A DNA stretch of 9,316 nucleotides, taken from Chloroflexota bacterium (GTDB lineage: Bacteria; Chloroflexota; UBA5177; JANWHV01). The notes beneath the pieces are model-generated. The model did not search any database, had not been told where the DNA came from, and was given only the letters and a program-made list of their open reading frames with translations. Shown here piece after piece: positions 1-6,700 of this stretch; position 1 is the first letter of the stretch, and each line of letters begins with the position of its first letter. The stretch lies in contig JANWHV010000292.1 in NCBI GenBank assembly GCA_025450255.1, positions 1-9,316 of the forward strand. The letters are read 5' to 3'. The translations under genes and the position numbers were made by a program.

Positions 1-1542
1 CCACACGAATGCCTGCTGCTGGCCGATCTTCAGGGTGACCGAGGTTCGCGTTACCAGCACGAGCAGGTGATCGCCGGGCGTTTTCGCTCCGGCCCCGGTC
101 CACGCGCTGGCCAGATAGTAGCCGGGGAGCACGGCACGGCCGCCGACCACCAGTGGCTGGCGGACTAGCAGCGACTTGTTGAGCGGCGCTTGCGAGGCCA
201 CCTGCCAGGTCGCGAGCTGAGGCGCTCCGGCGGGCGCCGTACCGTCCCAGTTGTTCGGCGGGTTGTAGAGCAAGCTCGTGAACTGCGTTGCGTTGAGCTT
301 GTACAGATTGAGCGTGAAGCTCGGCAGGTTAACGGCGTGGGCATAGATGTTCGCGCCGAGGTAGGCGTTGTACACCGCGCCAGGACCCTGGCTTACCAGC
401 GATAGGCTGGGCGCGGCCGCCTTTGTGGTGAAGCTGGTACTGTAGGTGCTGGGCAGCGCTTGATTCGCCGTGCCGAGCGCGCGCCGGTCGATGCCGATCG
501 TATAGCGCGTCGACGGCAGGAAATCGCCATTTATCGTCACCACCGTGCCGGTGTCGTCAAGGTACACATAGGTGTAGTCGGGTTTTGGGCTGACGTGTAC
601 GGCCTTCTGGATGACATCCTGCGAGACAGGGGCTGAGAGCGTGATCTTGATGCCGTTGCTGGTATCGACGTTGGCGGCGCCGGGCGCCGGATCGCTGCCG
701 ACCGCGGTGAGCGGCTTTGTTACCGCGTATGTCCAGGTATACGGCTGGGCCATGGGCAGCGGTCCGCCCGTGCCGAGCACGCCCGCCGCCTCGGCGACGG
801 ATACCGAGGCGCCCAGCGGCAGCGGCGCCGCAAGGTGATAGGTCATCACCGTGTCCCTGGCCGGCGGCGCGGTTGTAGTGCCGCCGTTGTCGTTTGTGTT
901 GGTTGGGACCTTCGCGCCTGATCCATTGGGCTGCGTCGCGAGCACGGGCTCATTCCAGGTGAAATGGCCGCTCACCGGAGATCCCGCCGCCTTCATCGAG
1001 AAAGCACCCTGGGCGGATGCGTGCCGCACGGGTTGGTTGAATATGATCTGCACGCTGTCGCGCGGCAGCGTGTATTGGGTGCCGGTGACCGGCGCCACGC
1101 TCAGCACGCCTGGGCGCAGCGTCTCGAACGCGAACGAGTAGGAACCGGGAAGGCGTGAGCCATCGCTTGCGGTCACGTCCGCGCGCGTCGTCACCTGGTA
1201 TCGCGTGCCCAACGCGAGGCCGTTCGGCGCCTGGTAGGTCCAGATGCTTGTGTTGATCCAGCGCCCCTGGCCGCTGACGGCCGGCGCGATCATGGCTGGG
1301 GTATGGGCGCCGGCGACGCCGACGTCGGAAAGCGACACAATCGGTCTGTCAAATGTAAGGGAAATAAATCCAGTCGCGGGCACGTCCGTGGCGCCAGCGG
1401 CCGGGGTGCTGTGCAGGACGCGCAGCGCGGCCGGCGCGGCTCGCGTGGGCTCGACATGCGCCAGGGCGCTCACGGCGAAGGTCAGGGCAAGGGCGACGCG
1501 GGCTGCTGTCTGGCCGTACGGTACTCGTGCAAGTCTTCGCAT
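1..1542 (-). CDS. Alpha-2-macroglobulin family protein with N-terminal SbsA/Big_5 Ig-like domains (N-terminal part, runs off the left edge)
   Basis: I translated the reverse strand here; the frame is open from the start to base 1 (514 codons) with no stop. Bacterial alpha-2-macroglobulins are thought to trap attacking proteases outside the membrane. Residues 1-35 look like a signal peptide (MRRLAR, then a hydrophobic VALALTFAVSALA, then small residues). Three SbsA-type Ig-like repeats follow at about 38-140, 144-273 and 278-372; each opens with a pattern like TPAAGATDV...ISLTFDRPIV. From about 378 the sequence changes to a macroglobulin MG-type region (NAYLGANIYAHAVNLPSFTL, later the LPGYY and HLLVLVTRTSVTLKIGQQQA stretches). 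The bait and thioester regions would lie outside the window. There is no cysteine in the visible part, so no lipobox. The gene follows pbpC on the same strand, which supports the family call and a shared transcript. Start 1542 was chosen for the compact signal peptide and an AAAGGA 12 bases upstream; ATG at 1581 or 1572 is also possible. Confidence 0.82.
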   Translation of the reverse strand, partial: MRRLARVPYGQTAARVALALTFAVSALAHVEPTRAAPAALRVLHSTPAAGATDVPATGFISLTFDRPIVSLSDVGVAGAHTPAMIAPAVSGQGRWINTSIWTYQAPNGLALGTRYQVTTRADVTASDGSRLPGSYSFAFETLRPGVLSVAPVTGTQYTLPRDSVQIIFNQPVRHASAQGAFSMKAAGSPVSGHFTWNEPVLATQPNGSGAKVPTNTNDNGGTTTAPPARDTVMTYHLAAPLPLGASVSVAEAAGVLGTGGPLPMAQPYTWTYAVTKPLTAVGSDPAPGAANVDTSNGIKITLSAPVSQDVIQKAVHVSPKPDYTYVYLDDTGTVVTINGDFLPSTRYTIGIDRRALGTANQALPSTYSTSFTTKAAAPSLSLVSQGPGAVYNAYLGANIYAHAVNLPSFTLNLYKLNATQFTSLLYNPPNNWDGTAPAGAPQLATWQVASQAPLNKSLLVRQPLVVGGRAVLPGYYLASAWTGAGAKTPGDHLLVLVTRTSVTLKIGQQQAFVW

Positions 1543-1602
1543 GAAACGGTTGTTTCCTTTCAAGGTGATCATCAGTATCATGGCACGTCTCTTGAACTCT
1601 TG

Positions 1603-3963
1603 CTAGAGGGGCGCGGCCGCCCTGGCAACCTGGATGGTCGATACGCCGCTCCGTACAAGCCTGCCGGCGCGATCGCGGCCAACAGCCTGGATGCGGTGGG
1701 TACCCTCCGCCATCGGCCAGAGCCATTCACCGCCGCCTCCCGCGTACCGGTACCGTGGATGGCCGTCCACCAATACCTCGATGCTGCCGGGCACGATGGC
1801 GGACGACTGTACGTCCACCGGAACGGCTTGATAGGCCAGGGGCACGGAGAGGCTTATCTGATACCGCGATCCGTCGGGCGGGCCGCCAAGGGCCACGAGC
1901 GGCTGGATAGTCGCGGGCCGCGCATTAGCGCGCGGCTGCGTGCCGGCGATGAATACTTCGTCCTGGCGATCCGTGCACGCGCTGTCCGGCGGCAGCCCCG
2001 TGCCTGGGCAAATAGTCTCATGGACGATACCGGACGGCTGCGTGAAGTCTAGCGGCGGCAGGTTCCGCGAGGCCGCTTCCATGAAGTCGTGCCAGATCGG
2101 CGCCGCGCCGGAGATTCCGGACACATCGCGCATCGCGGTGTTGTCCGCGTTGCCGACCCAGACACCGGTGACGAGAAACGGCGTATACCCCACCGTCCAA
2201 TTATCGTGGAAGTCGCTTGTGGTGCCCGTCTTGGCGGCGGCTGGGCGATCGAGCAGCAGCGGGCTGGCGGCGCCGAACTCGGGTAAGCGCGCCGCGTTAT
2301 CGGACAGGATGCTGGTGAGCAGATACGCAACTTGAGGGCTGACGGCGCGACCACCCGCCGTCGGCTGCCAATCGAACAGCACGGCGCCGCGCGAGTCGGC
2401 GACGCGCAGGATAGCGACCGGGTCATGATGGATGCCGTTGGCGTCGAACGTGGCATACCCGCTGGTCAGGTCGAGGAGCTTCACCTCGCCGCCGCCAAGG
2501 GTTAGCGCGAGACCGTAGCGGCGCGCGTCGTTCATGGTGGTGATACCCGCCGCGTGCGCCACGTCGAGCATGGCCGAAATGCCCACATGGTCGAGCACCT
2601 TGACCGCGGGCACGTTGTAGGAGTTGGCGAGCGCCGTACGCAGGGTGACGATGCCGTGGAAACTCAGATCGTAGTTCTGTGGCAAAAACGGCACGCCCTC
2701 CTTGGTCTTGAAGGCGGTCGGCGCGTCGTCCACGACCGTGGCCGGCGTGTAGTCGCGAGCGAAAGCGGCGGCATAGGTGAAGGGCTTTATGGCGGAGCCT
2801 GGTTGACGGGAAGCTAGTGCCACGTTCACCGAGCCATCGATCGCGCGGTCCGTGTAGTTGGCGCTGCCGACCATGGTCAAGATCTGGCCCGTCCGCGGAT
2901 CGATGGCCACCAGCGCCCCATCATGGACATCATGATCCTTTTGCAGTCGATCGACGTGTTGGCGCACGATGTCCTCGGCCTGGTGCTGCAAGTTCAGGTC
3001 GAGACTGGTCGTCACCTGCAGGCCGCCGCGCTCAAGCGCGTCGCGGCCAAAGCGTTTTTCCAGGAGCGAGACGACGTAGAAAACAAAGTGCGGCGCCTGG
3101 ATGCCCTGGCCGGGCGGGGCCAGTCCCAGGGGCTCGGCGTCGGCCTGCTGCTGTTGTTGCGCGCTGATATAGCCGTTCTCGCGCATCAGCCGCAGCACGG
3201 TCGCGCGCCGATCGCGCGCGGATTCCGGAGACAAGAGCGGGTTATAGAGTGTTGGAGCGCGTGGAATACCGGCAAGCAACGCGCATTGCGCGAGATCCAG
3301 GGTGGATACCGGCCGCCCGAAATAGGCTTCGGAGGCTGCTTCGACCCCGTAGGCCAGATTGCCGTAGTAGACGTTGTTCAAGTACAGCGCCAGCACGCCA
3401 TCCTTTGAGAGCCGCGTTGCCAGTTGCAGGGCTAGGGATGCCTCGTGCAACTTGCGGGCAAGCGTGCGTTGCAGGCGTTCGTTGGGCGACAGCAAGATGG
3501 TGCGCACAAGCTGCTGCGTGATGGTGCTGCCGCCGTAGGCGGGCTGCCCGAGCCGCGCGTCCAGCACGACGGAGCGGAGAATCGCGATCGGGTCGATACC
3601 GGGATTGTGGTAAAAGGAGGCGTCCTCGGCGGCGATCGTCGCCTGGCGGAGCGCGGGCGGTATGCCGGAGAGCGGCACGGTGACTCTGCGGCCGCCGGGA
3701 CCGATTACTTCGTAGAGCAGGTTACCGTTCCGGTCCATGATGCGGGTGCTGGGCGCGGGCACGTAGGCGTTCAGGTCGTTTGGCAACGGGTACTCGTGGA
3801 ACAGCACCAGTATCCCGACCACCCCCGCGACCGCGAGGGCGACGAGCAGGCAGGCAAGTAGGCGCAGGAGGCGCCACCAGAGCGGGCGTTTCCGACCGGT
3901 AGGCGGCGGCCAGGTTGCGGGATCCGGGGAGGACTGTTGCACGCTTCGTTTCCGTTCTCGCAA
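1603..3963 (-). CDS. pbpC: Penicillin-binding protein 1C, bifunctional peptidoglycan glycosyltransferase/transpeptidase
   Basis: A 786-aa class A penicillin-binding protein that polymerises lipid II glycan strands and cross-links stem peptides outside the cytoplasmic membrane. A basic N-terminus precedes one membrane anchor (about 29-55). The glycosyltransferase (GT51) domain shows the catalytic ED at 113-114 in AAEDASFYHNPG, GGSTITQQL (144-152), RKLHEASLALQL (170-181) and YLNNVYYGN (194-202). The transpeptidase domain has the SxxK nucleophile Ser390/Lys393 (PGSAIKPF), SYN 448-450 and KTG 578-580. Past the transpeptidase there is a cysteine pair (C652, C663) ending in FIAGTQP, then a C-terminal Ig-like module (about 690-780; LVDGHPRYRY, EGTHRIQAVG) typical of PBP1C (BiPBP_C). 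Length matches the family. The start is TTG: the frame upstream is open to a TAA near 4160 but holds no ATG, GTG or TTG, and no clear Shine-Dalgarno is visible; GTG at 3942 is the alternative. The macroglobulin gene follows on the same strand. Confidence 0.93.
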   Translation of the reverse strand: MRERKRSVQQSSPDPATWPPPTGRKRPLWWRLLRLLACLLVALAVAGVVGILVLFHEYPLPNDLNAYVPAPSTRIMDRNGNLLYEVIGPGGRRVTVPLSGIPPALRQATIAAEDASFYHNPGIDPIAILRSVVLDARLGQPAYGGSTITQQLVRTILLSPNERLQRTLARKLHEASLALQLATRLSKDGVLALYLNNVYYGNLAYGVEAASEAYFGRPVSTLDLAQCALLAGIPRAPTLYNPLLSPESARDRRATVLRLMRENGYISAQQQQQADAEPLGLAPPGQGIQAPHFVFYVVSLLEKRFGRDALERGGLQVTTSLDLNLQHQAEDIVRQHVDRLQKDHDVHDGALVAIDPRTGQILTMVGSANYTDRAIDGSVNVALASRQPGSAIKPFTYAAAFARDYTPATVVDDAPTAFKTKEGVPFLPQNYDLSFHGIVTLRTALANSYNVPAVKVLDHVGISAMLDVAHAAGITTMNDARRYGLALTLGGGEVKLLDLTSGYATFDANGIHHDPVAILRVADSRGAVLFDWQPTAGGRAVSPQVAYLLTSILSDNAARLPEFGAASPLLLDRPAAAKTGTTSDFHDNWTVGYTPFLVTGVWVGNADNTAMRDVSGISGAAPIWHDFMEAASRNLPPLDFTQPSGIVHETICPGTGLPPDSACTDRQDEVFIAGTQPRANARPATIQPLVALGGPPDGSRYQISLSVPLAYQAVPVDVQSSAIVPGSIEVLVDGHPRYRYAGGGGEWLWPMAEGTHRIQAVGRDRAGRLVRSGVSTIQVARAAAPL

Positions 3964-3990
3964 CCTGATCTGAGGCCCCTGCCACCGAGA

Positions 3991-4016
3991 TAACGTACAT
4001 GAAATCGAAAACGTTA
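3991..4016. promoter_or_regulatory. Operator-like dyad just upstream of pbpC
   Basis: TAACGT (3991-3996) and ACGTTA (4011-4016) are perfect inverted arms around a 14-base, fairly AT-rich spacer. The element ends 28 bases from the proposed pbpC start, a suitable place for an operator or leader hairpin. Six-base arms occur often by chance, so this is a candidate only. Confidence 0.25.
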
Positions 4017-4157
4017 CATTGAGCGTCCCACACGCGAGGCATCCGCGTCCACGCGCTGTCGTCGCTCGCCGCCCGATCGCGCACCAGGAAGGAGCCTGCC
4101 ACGCTTGTACGTTCGATGATTTCGCGCGGGCAGAGCGGAAAATGCGGGAAATAAGGC

Positions 4158-4186
4158 GTTATACGGCACGTATTGTGTGCTATAAC
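4158..4186. promoter_or_regulatory. Dyad with divergent TATAAC -10-like hexamers
   Basis: GTTATA (4158-4163) and TATAAC (4181-4186) form inverted arms 17 bases apart. Read on either strand, the element gives a TATAAC (5 of 6 to the sigma-70 -10 consensus), one facing the DUF5679 gene and one facing pbpC. The inner GCAC (4166-4169) and GTGC (4177-4180) extend the pairing to 10 bp with a 2-base bulge. It could be overlapping divergent promoters or a regulator site. Neither direction has a convincing TTGACA-like -35. Confidence 0.3.
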
Positions 4187-4354
4187 TCATTCCTCGCTAT
4201 ATTCAACGGGTACGGGATGATGCGGGGCCTGGAATACGGGGTGCGGGACCTCGCAAGGGGTATTCCGGGTACGCACGAAAACGGATCCCGGGCACAACAG
4301 TAAACGGCCGTCGTCGATGAGGCCGTACGCATGGGGTAACAAAGGAGAATATCG

Positions 4355-4522
4355 ATGGCTGATCAGGGATACGAGGCCTACTGCGTGAAGTGCAAGACCA
4401 AGCGCACCATGGCCGACGCGAAGCAGATCACCATGAAGAACGGCCGGCCGGCGATGCAGGGCAAGTGCCCCGTATGCGGCACCACGTTGAACAGAATTCT
4501 GGCCGGCGGCGCCGCCAAGTAA
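4355..4522 (+). CDS. Small zinc-ribbon protein, DUF5679 family (55 aa)
   Basis: A short complete gene of 55 codons plus TAA. AAAGGAG at 4341-4347 sits 7 bases before the ATG, the clearest ribosome binding site in the window. The protein has two CxxC knuckles, Cys10/Cys13 (AYCVKCKTKR) and Cys38/Cys41 (GKCPVCGTT), spaced as expected for one zinc ribbon. The linker (MADAKQITMKNGRPAMQG) matches my memory of DUF5679, in which YCVKCK, NGRPA and GKCPVCGT are conserved. In other proteins this domain is found alone or attached to larger proteins; the function is not known to me, and nucleic-acid or protein binding is only a guess from the fold. It has no operon partner: pbpC is divergent, and the next gene on the same strand starts 368 bases later. 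Confidence 0.85.
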   Translation: MADQGYEAYCVKCKTKRTMADAKQITMKNGRPAMQGKCPVCGTTLNRILAGGAAK

Positions 4523-4538
4523 CTCCCTCACTCAAAAC

Positions 4539-4568
4539 GGCGCCGTGCTCGAAGTGAGACGCGGCGCC
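4539..4568 (+). terminator. Possible terminator hairpin after the DUF5679 gene
   Basis: GGCGCCG (4539-4545) and CGGCGCC (4562-4568) are perfect 7-bp arms around a 16-base loop, starting 17 bases past the stop codon. There is no T-tract after it, and the arm sequence is itself a common GC-rich string, so it would be at best a weak or factor-assisted terminator. Confidence 0.3.
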
Positions 4569-4605
4569 GCCCGGAGCCGCCTGCTACCCTCCCTCAATTC
4601 GCTAC

Positions 4606-4619
4606 TTGAGCAGGCTCAA
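4606..4619. repeat. Short inverted repeat TTGAGC-AG-GCTCAA
   Basis: Perfect 6-bp arms with a 2-base centre. The spacing is too tight for a normal RNA hairpin, so if it matters it would be a protein-binding site. It lies about 270 bases upstream of the ABC ATPase start. Chance is a real alternative. Confidence 0.25.
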
Positions 4620-4811
4620 CCTATCCGCGGTCAACTTGTCGATCCTCCACCGATGAAGTCGGCGCACCAGCTATTCCGCTCATGTGTGTAAAATGCGGAA
4701 CTGTGTGGCGCGAATCCGCGCGGTACTATGCGGTAACGTGCATTGGGTAGATGCGCGCCTGGTATCCTGACGGTCACGCGTTGCCGTCATGAGCAGCCGT
4801 TACATGCGGCG

Positions 4812-4852
4812 TCGCCGGCACGGCCCGGCGAATCGCGCGGCGAGCGAGCCGC
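4812..4852 (+). other. Tandem GC-rich hairpins in the probable leader of the ABC operon
   Basis: TCGCCGG/CCGGCGA (4812-4818 with 4825-4831) and GCGGC/GCCGC (4837-4841 with 4848-4852) are two adjacent stems, each with a 6-base loop, ending 38 bases before the ATPase start. They could affect leader RNA structure, but GC-rich DNA produces such stems easily. Confidence 0.25.
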
Positions 4853-4890
4853 AATGCCCTGCTCGTGACGTGGCGTGGGATCAGTAGCGC

Positions 4891-5892
4891 ATGGAGGCGC
4901 GATTGTCTGAGCAGCCGGCGGCCATACAGGTGGCCAACCTCCGGAAGACCTTCGTCGTGCCGCAACGTGAAGCCGGCCTGAAGGCGGCACTCCGGGGCCT
5001 CGTGCGTCGCAAAACCAAGGCGGTAAACGCCGTCGAGGGCATCACTTTTGCCATCGCGCCCGGCGAGGTGGTGGGATTCCTTGGCGCCAACGGCGCCGGC
5101 AAGACGACCACGCTCAAAATGCTCTCCGGCCTGCTGCACCCGTCAGGCGGCGATGTTCACGTCCTGGGATACACGCCGCGCCGCCGCGAAAAGTCGTTTC
5201 TCCGCCAGATTACCCTGGTGATGGGGAACCGGAACCAACTGCAATGGGACATCCCAGCCCTGGACTCGTTCGAATTGAATCGCGCCATCTATCGCATCCC
5301 TGAACGGGAGTTCCGCAAAACCCGCGATGAATTTATCGAGCTTCTGGACCTGCGAGAACTGGTGAAGCAGCCCGTACGGAACTTGTCGCTCGGCGAGCGC
5401 ATGAAAATGGAGATCGCCGGCGCGCTGCTGCATCGGCCCAGGGTACTCTTCCTTGACGAGCCGACCATCGGTCTGGATGTCACCATGCAGCGGCGGATCC
5501 GATCGTTTATCGACGAATACAACCGTAATCACGGCGCTACCGTACTGCTCACAAGCCACTATATGGCGGACGTGGAGGCACTCTGCAAGCGCGTGATCGT
5601 CATCCACCATGGCCGCATGCTGTTCGACGGCCCGCTGACCAGCCTGGTGGGTCAGTTCGCGGCCCATAAAACTATTGGCGTCACGCTGGAGGATCCGACC
5701 GTGTCGCTCGAGGCGTATGGGGAAGTTACCGGCACGGATAACGGCCGGGTGTTGCTACGCGTGCCAAAAGCCGAAACATCGAGTATTACGGCGCGCTTGC
5801 TCACCGAGCTGCGGGTCAGTGACCTGACCGTGGAAGAGCCGCTGATCGAGGACGTCATCGCGCGCGTGTTCGCGCAGGAGTTGCCCGCGTGA
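4891..5892 (+). CDS. ABC-2 type transporter ATP-binding protein (COG4586-like)
   Basis: The 333-aa ATPase of a three-gene ABC-2 exporter; it should power the two permeases encoded next from the cytoplasmic face. Walker A is GANGAGKT (65-72); the Q-loop is in RNQLQWDIPALDSF (Q116); the signature is LSLGE (165-169); Walker B with catalytic Glu is VLFLDE (185-190); D-loop GLD 194-196; switch His223 in TSHYMADVEALC. The basic insertion before Walker A (about 24-45), the QLQWD form of the Q-loop and RNLSLGERMKMEIAGALLH are what I recall for COG4586, uncharacterised exporters related to the DrrA/CcmA class. The C-terminal 80 residues are the usual extension. An in-frame TAG lies two codons upstream (4885-4887), so the start is at or after ATG 4891; the ribosome binding site is weak. 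The substrate is unknown. The stop overlaps the next gene. Confidence 0.9.
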   Translation: MEARLSEQPAAIQVANLRKTFVVPQREAGLKAALRGLVRRKTKAVNAVEGITFAIAPGEVVGFLGANGAGKTTTLKMLSGLLHPSGGDVHVLGYTPRRREKSFLRQITLVMGNRNQLQWDIPALDSFELNRAIYRIPEREFRKTRDEFIELLDLRELVKQPVRNLSLGERMKMEIAGALLHRPRVLFLDEPTIGLDVTMQRRIRSFIDEYNRNHGATVLLTSHYMADVEALCKRVIVIHHGRMLFDGPLTSLVGQFAAHKTIGVTLEDPTVSLEAYGEVTGTDNGRVLLRVPKAETSSITARLLTELRVSDLTVEEPLIEDVIARVFAQELPA

Positions 5893-6692
5893 CCGCGTAC
5901 CTGGACCTGTACTGGACGCACATGAAGGTTGCCATGGCCGTGCAGTTCCAGTACCGGGTGGCGAATTATTTCTACATGATCGGCATGATTGCCGAGCCGG
6001 TGATTTATCTTGTGGTGTGGTCCACGATCGCGAATGCGCATGGCGGCGCGGTCGGAGGATTCACGGCCGGGCAGTTCGCGGCCTACTACATTGTCTGGAC
6101 CCTGGTGCGAAACATGAATATCGTGTTTACGCCAAACGGCTGGGAGTGGCGAATCAGGAACGGCGAGCTATCCGCCATGCTTCTTCGCCCCATCCATCCT
6201 ATCCACTATGACCTTGCCTACTTCGCGGGCTGGAAGGTCGTGGTGATCGTTCTGTGGCTCCCGCTGGCCGCGTTGTTGTCGCTGGCTTTCCACCCGTCGC
6301 TGAGCCCGAGCGTACCCGACGTGTTGGTGTTCGCGGTAGCCATCTGGGGCGCGTATCTCATTCGCTCGATGATGTTGTGGCTGCTCGGTATGGTGTGCTT
6401 TTATACCACGCGGGTTGGGGCAATCTTCGATATTTACTTCGCGCTCGAGCTGCTGCTCTCGGGGCGGCTGGTACCCATGTCGCTATTGCCCGGCTGGGCA
6501 CGGAGCATAGCGGACTTTCTGCCGTTCCAGTGGACGTTCAGCTTCCCGATCGAGGCCGTGATTGGTAATCTATCCACCCGTGACCTGGTGACTGGCCTTG
6601 CCATGCAGGCGTTCTGGGTGGCGATTGGCGCCGCGATGATCGGCGTGTGGTGGCCCGCCGCGATCCGGCGCTATACCGCGGTGGGGAATTAA
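5889..6692 (+). CDS. ABC-2 transporter permease, first of two (COG4587-like)
   Basis: A 267-aa polytopic membrane protein, the first permease of the exporter. It starts with GTG inside the overlap GTGA with the ATPase stop, a typical sign of translational coupling. Hydrophobic segments lie at about 27-48, 62-82, 112-137, 143-172, 178-200 and 234-256, giving roughly six membrane spans. The loop EWRIRNGELSAMLLRPIHPI (86-105) is the conserved cytoplasmic segment of this permease group, and the second permease has an equivalent (see that entry). The family is the ABC-2 membrane group known from COG4587/COG3694 (the latter once DUF990); members pair as heterodimers with a COG4586 ATPase. The transported substrate is not known for the group as far as I recall. 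Confidence 0.87.
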   Translation: MTAYLDLYWTHMKVAMAVQFQYRVANYFYMIGMIAEPVIYLVVWSTIANAHGGAVGGFTAGQFAAYYIVWTLVRNMNIVFTPNGWEWRIRNGELSAMLLRPIHPIHYDLAYFAGWKVVVIVLWLPLAALLSLAFHPSLSPSVPDVLVFAVAIWGAYLIRSMMLWLLGMVCFYTTRVGAIFDIYFALELLLSGRLVPMSLLPGWARSIADFLPFQWTFSFPIEAVIGNLSTRDLVTGLAMQAFWVAIGAAMIGVWWPAAIRRYTAVGN

Positions 6693-6700
6693 GGGAGCCG

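Larger units (their letters stand above)
3964..4354. other. Divergent intergenic region between pbpC and the DUF5679 gene
   Basis: These 391 bases separate pbpC (leftward) from the zinc-ribbon gene (rightward), so they should hold both promoters. Frames that stay open across parts of it show no recognisable protein and no good ribosome binding site. Two dyad elements stand out and are listed separately (3991-4016 and 4158-4186). The AT-rich part is about 4150-4205; TATATT at 4198-4203 is a further rightward -10 candidate but has no good -35 at the usual distance. I see no RNA gene. Confidence 0.6.
4523..4890. other. Intergenic region upstream of the ABC transporter operon
   Basis: No gene supported in these 368 bases; the frames crossing it are antisense or out-of-frame to real genes. 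It contains a GC-rich hairpin after the DUF5679 stop (4539-4568), a 14-base palindrome (4606-4619), a TAAAAT hexamer at 4689-4694 that could be a -10 but lacks a recognisable -35, a small GCGCG/CGCGC stem (4708-4721), and two tandem GC hairpins close to the ABC start (4812-4852). Confidence 0.55.

Noticed and set aside
1303..2052. Plus-strand open frame of 249 codons opposite the macroglobulin/pbpC junction
   Set aside because: It is antisense to two recognisable genes, with low-complexity Arg/Gly-rich translation and no recognisable motif or ribosome binding site.
2923..3408. Plus-strand open frame of 161 codons inside pbpC
   Set aside because: It is antisense to the glycosyltransferase and linker region of pbpC, whose motifs are intact; no independent support.
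3722..4102. Minus-strand frame beginning upstream of pbpC that could have been an alternative N-terminus or a leader gene
   Set aside because: It is in a different frame from pbpC, overlaps the pbpC membrane anchor region, and becomes Arg/Pro-rich there; no homology recognised.
4708..4721. GCGCG-AATC-CGCGC hairpin considered as a terminator
   Set aside because: The stem is only 5 bp, no T-tract follows, and it lies 185 bases past the nearest upstream stop.
5143..5667. Minus-strand frame of 174 codons opposite the ABC ATPase
   Set aside because: It is the complement of the conserved Walker B and signature region; coding evidence for the ATPase is decisive.
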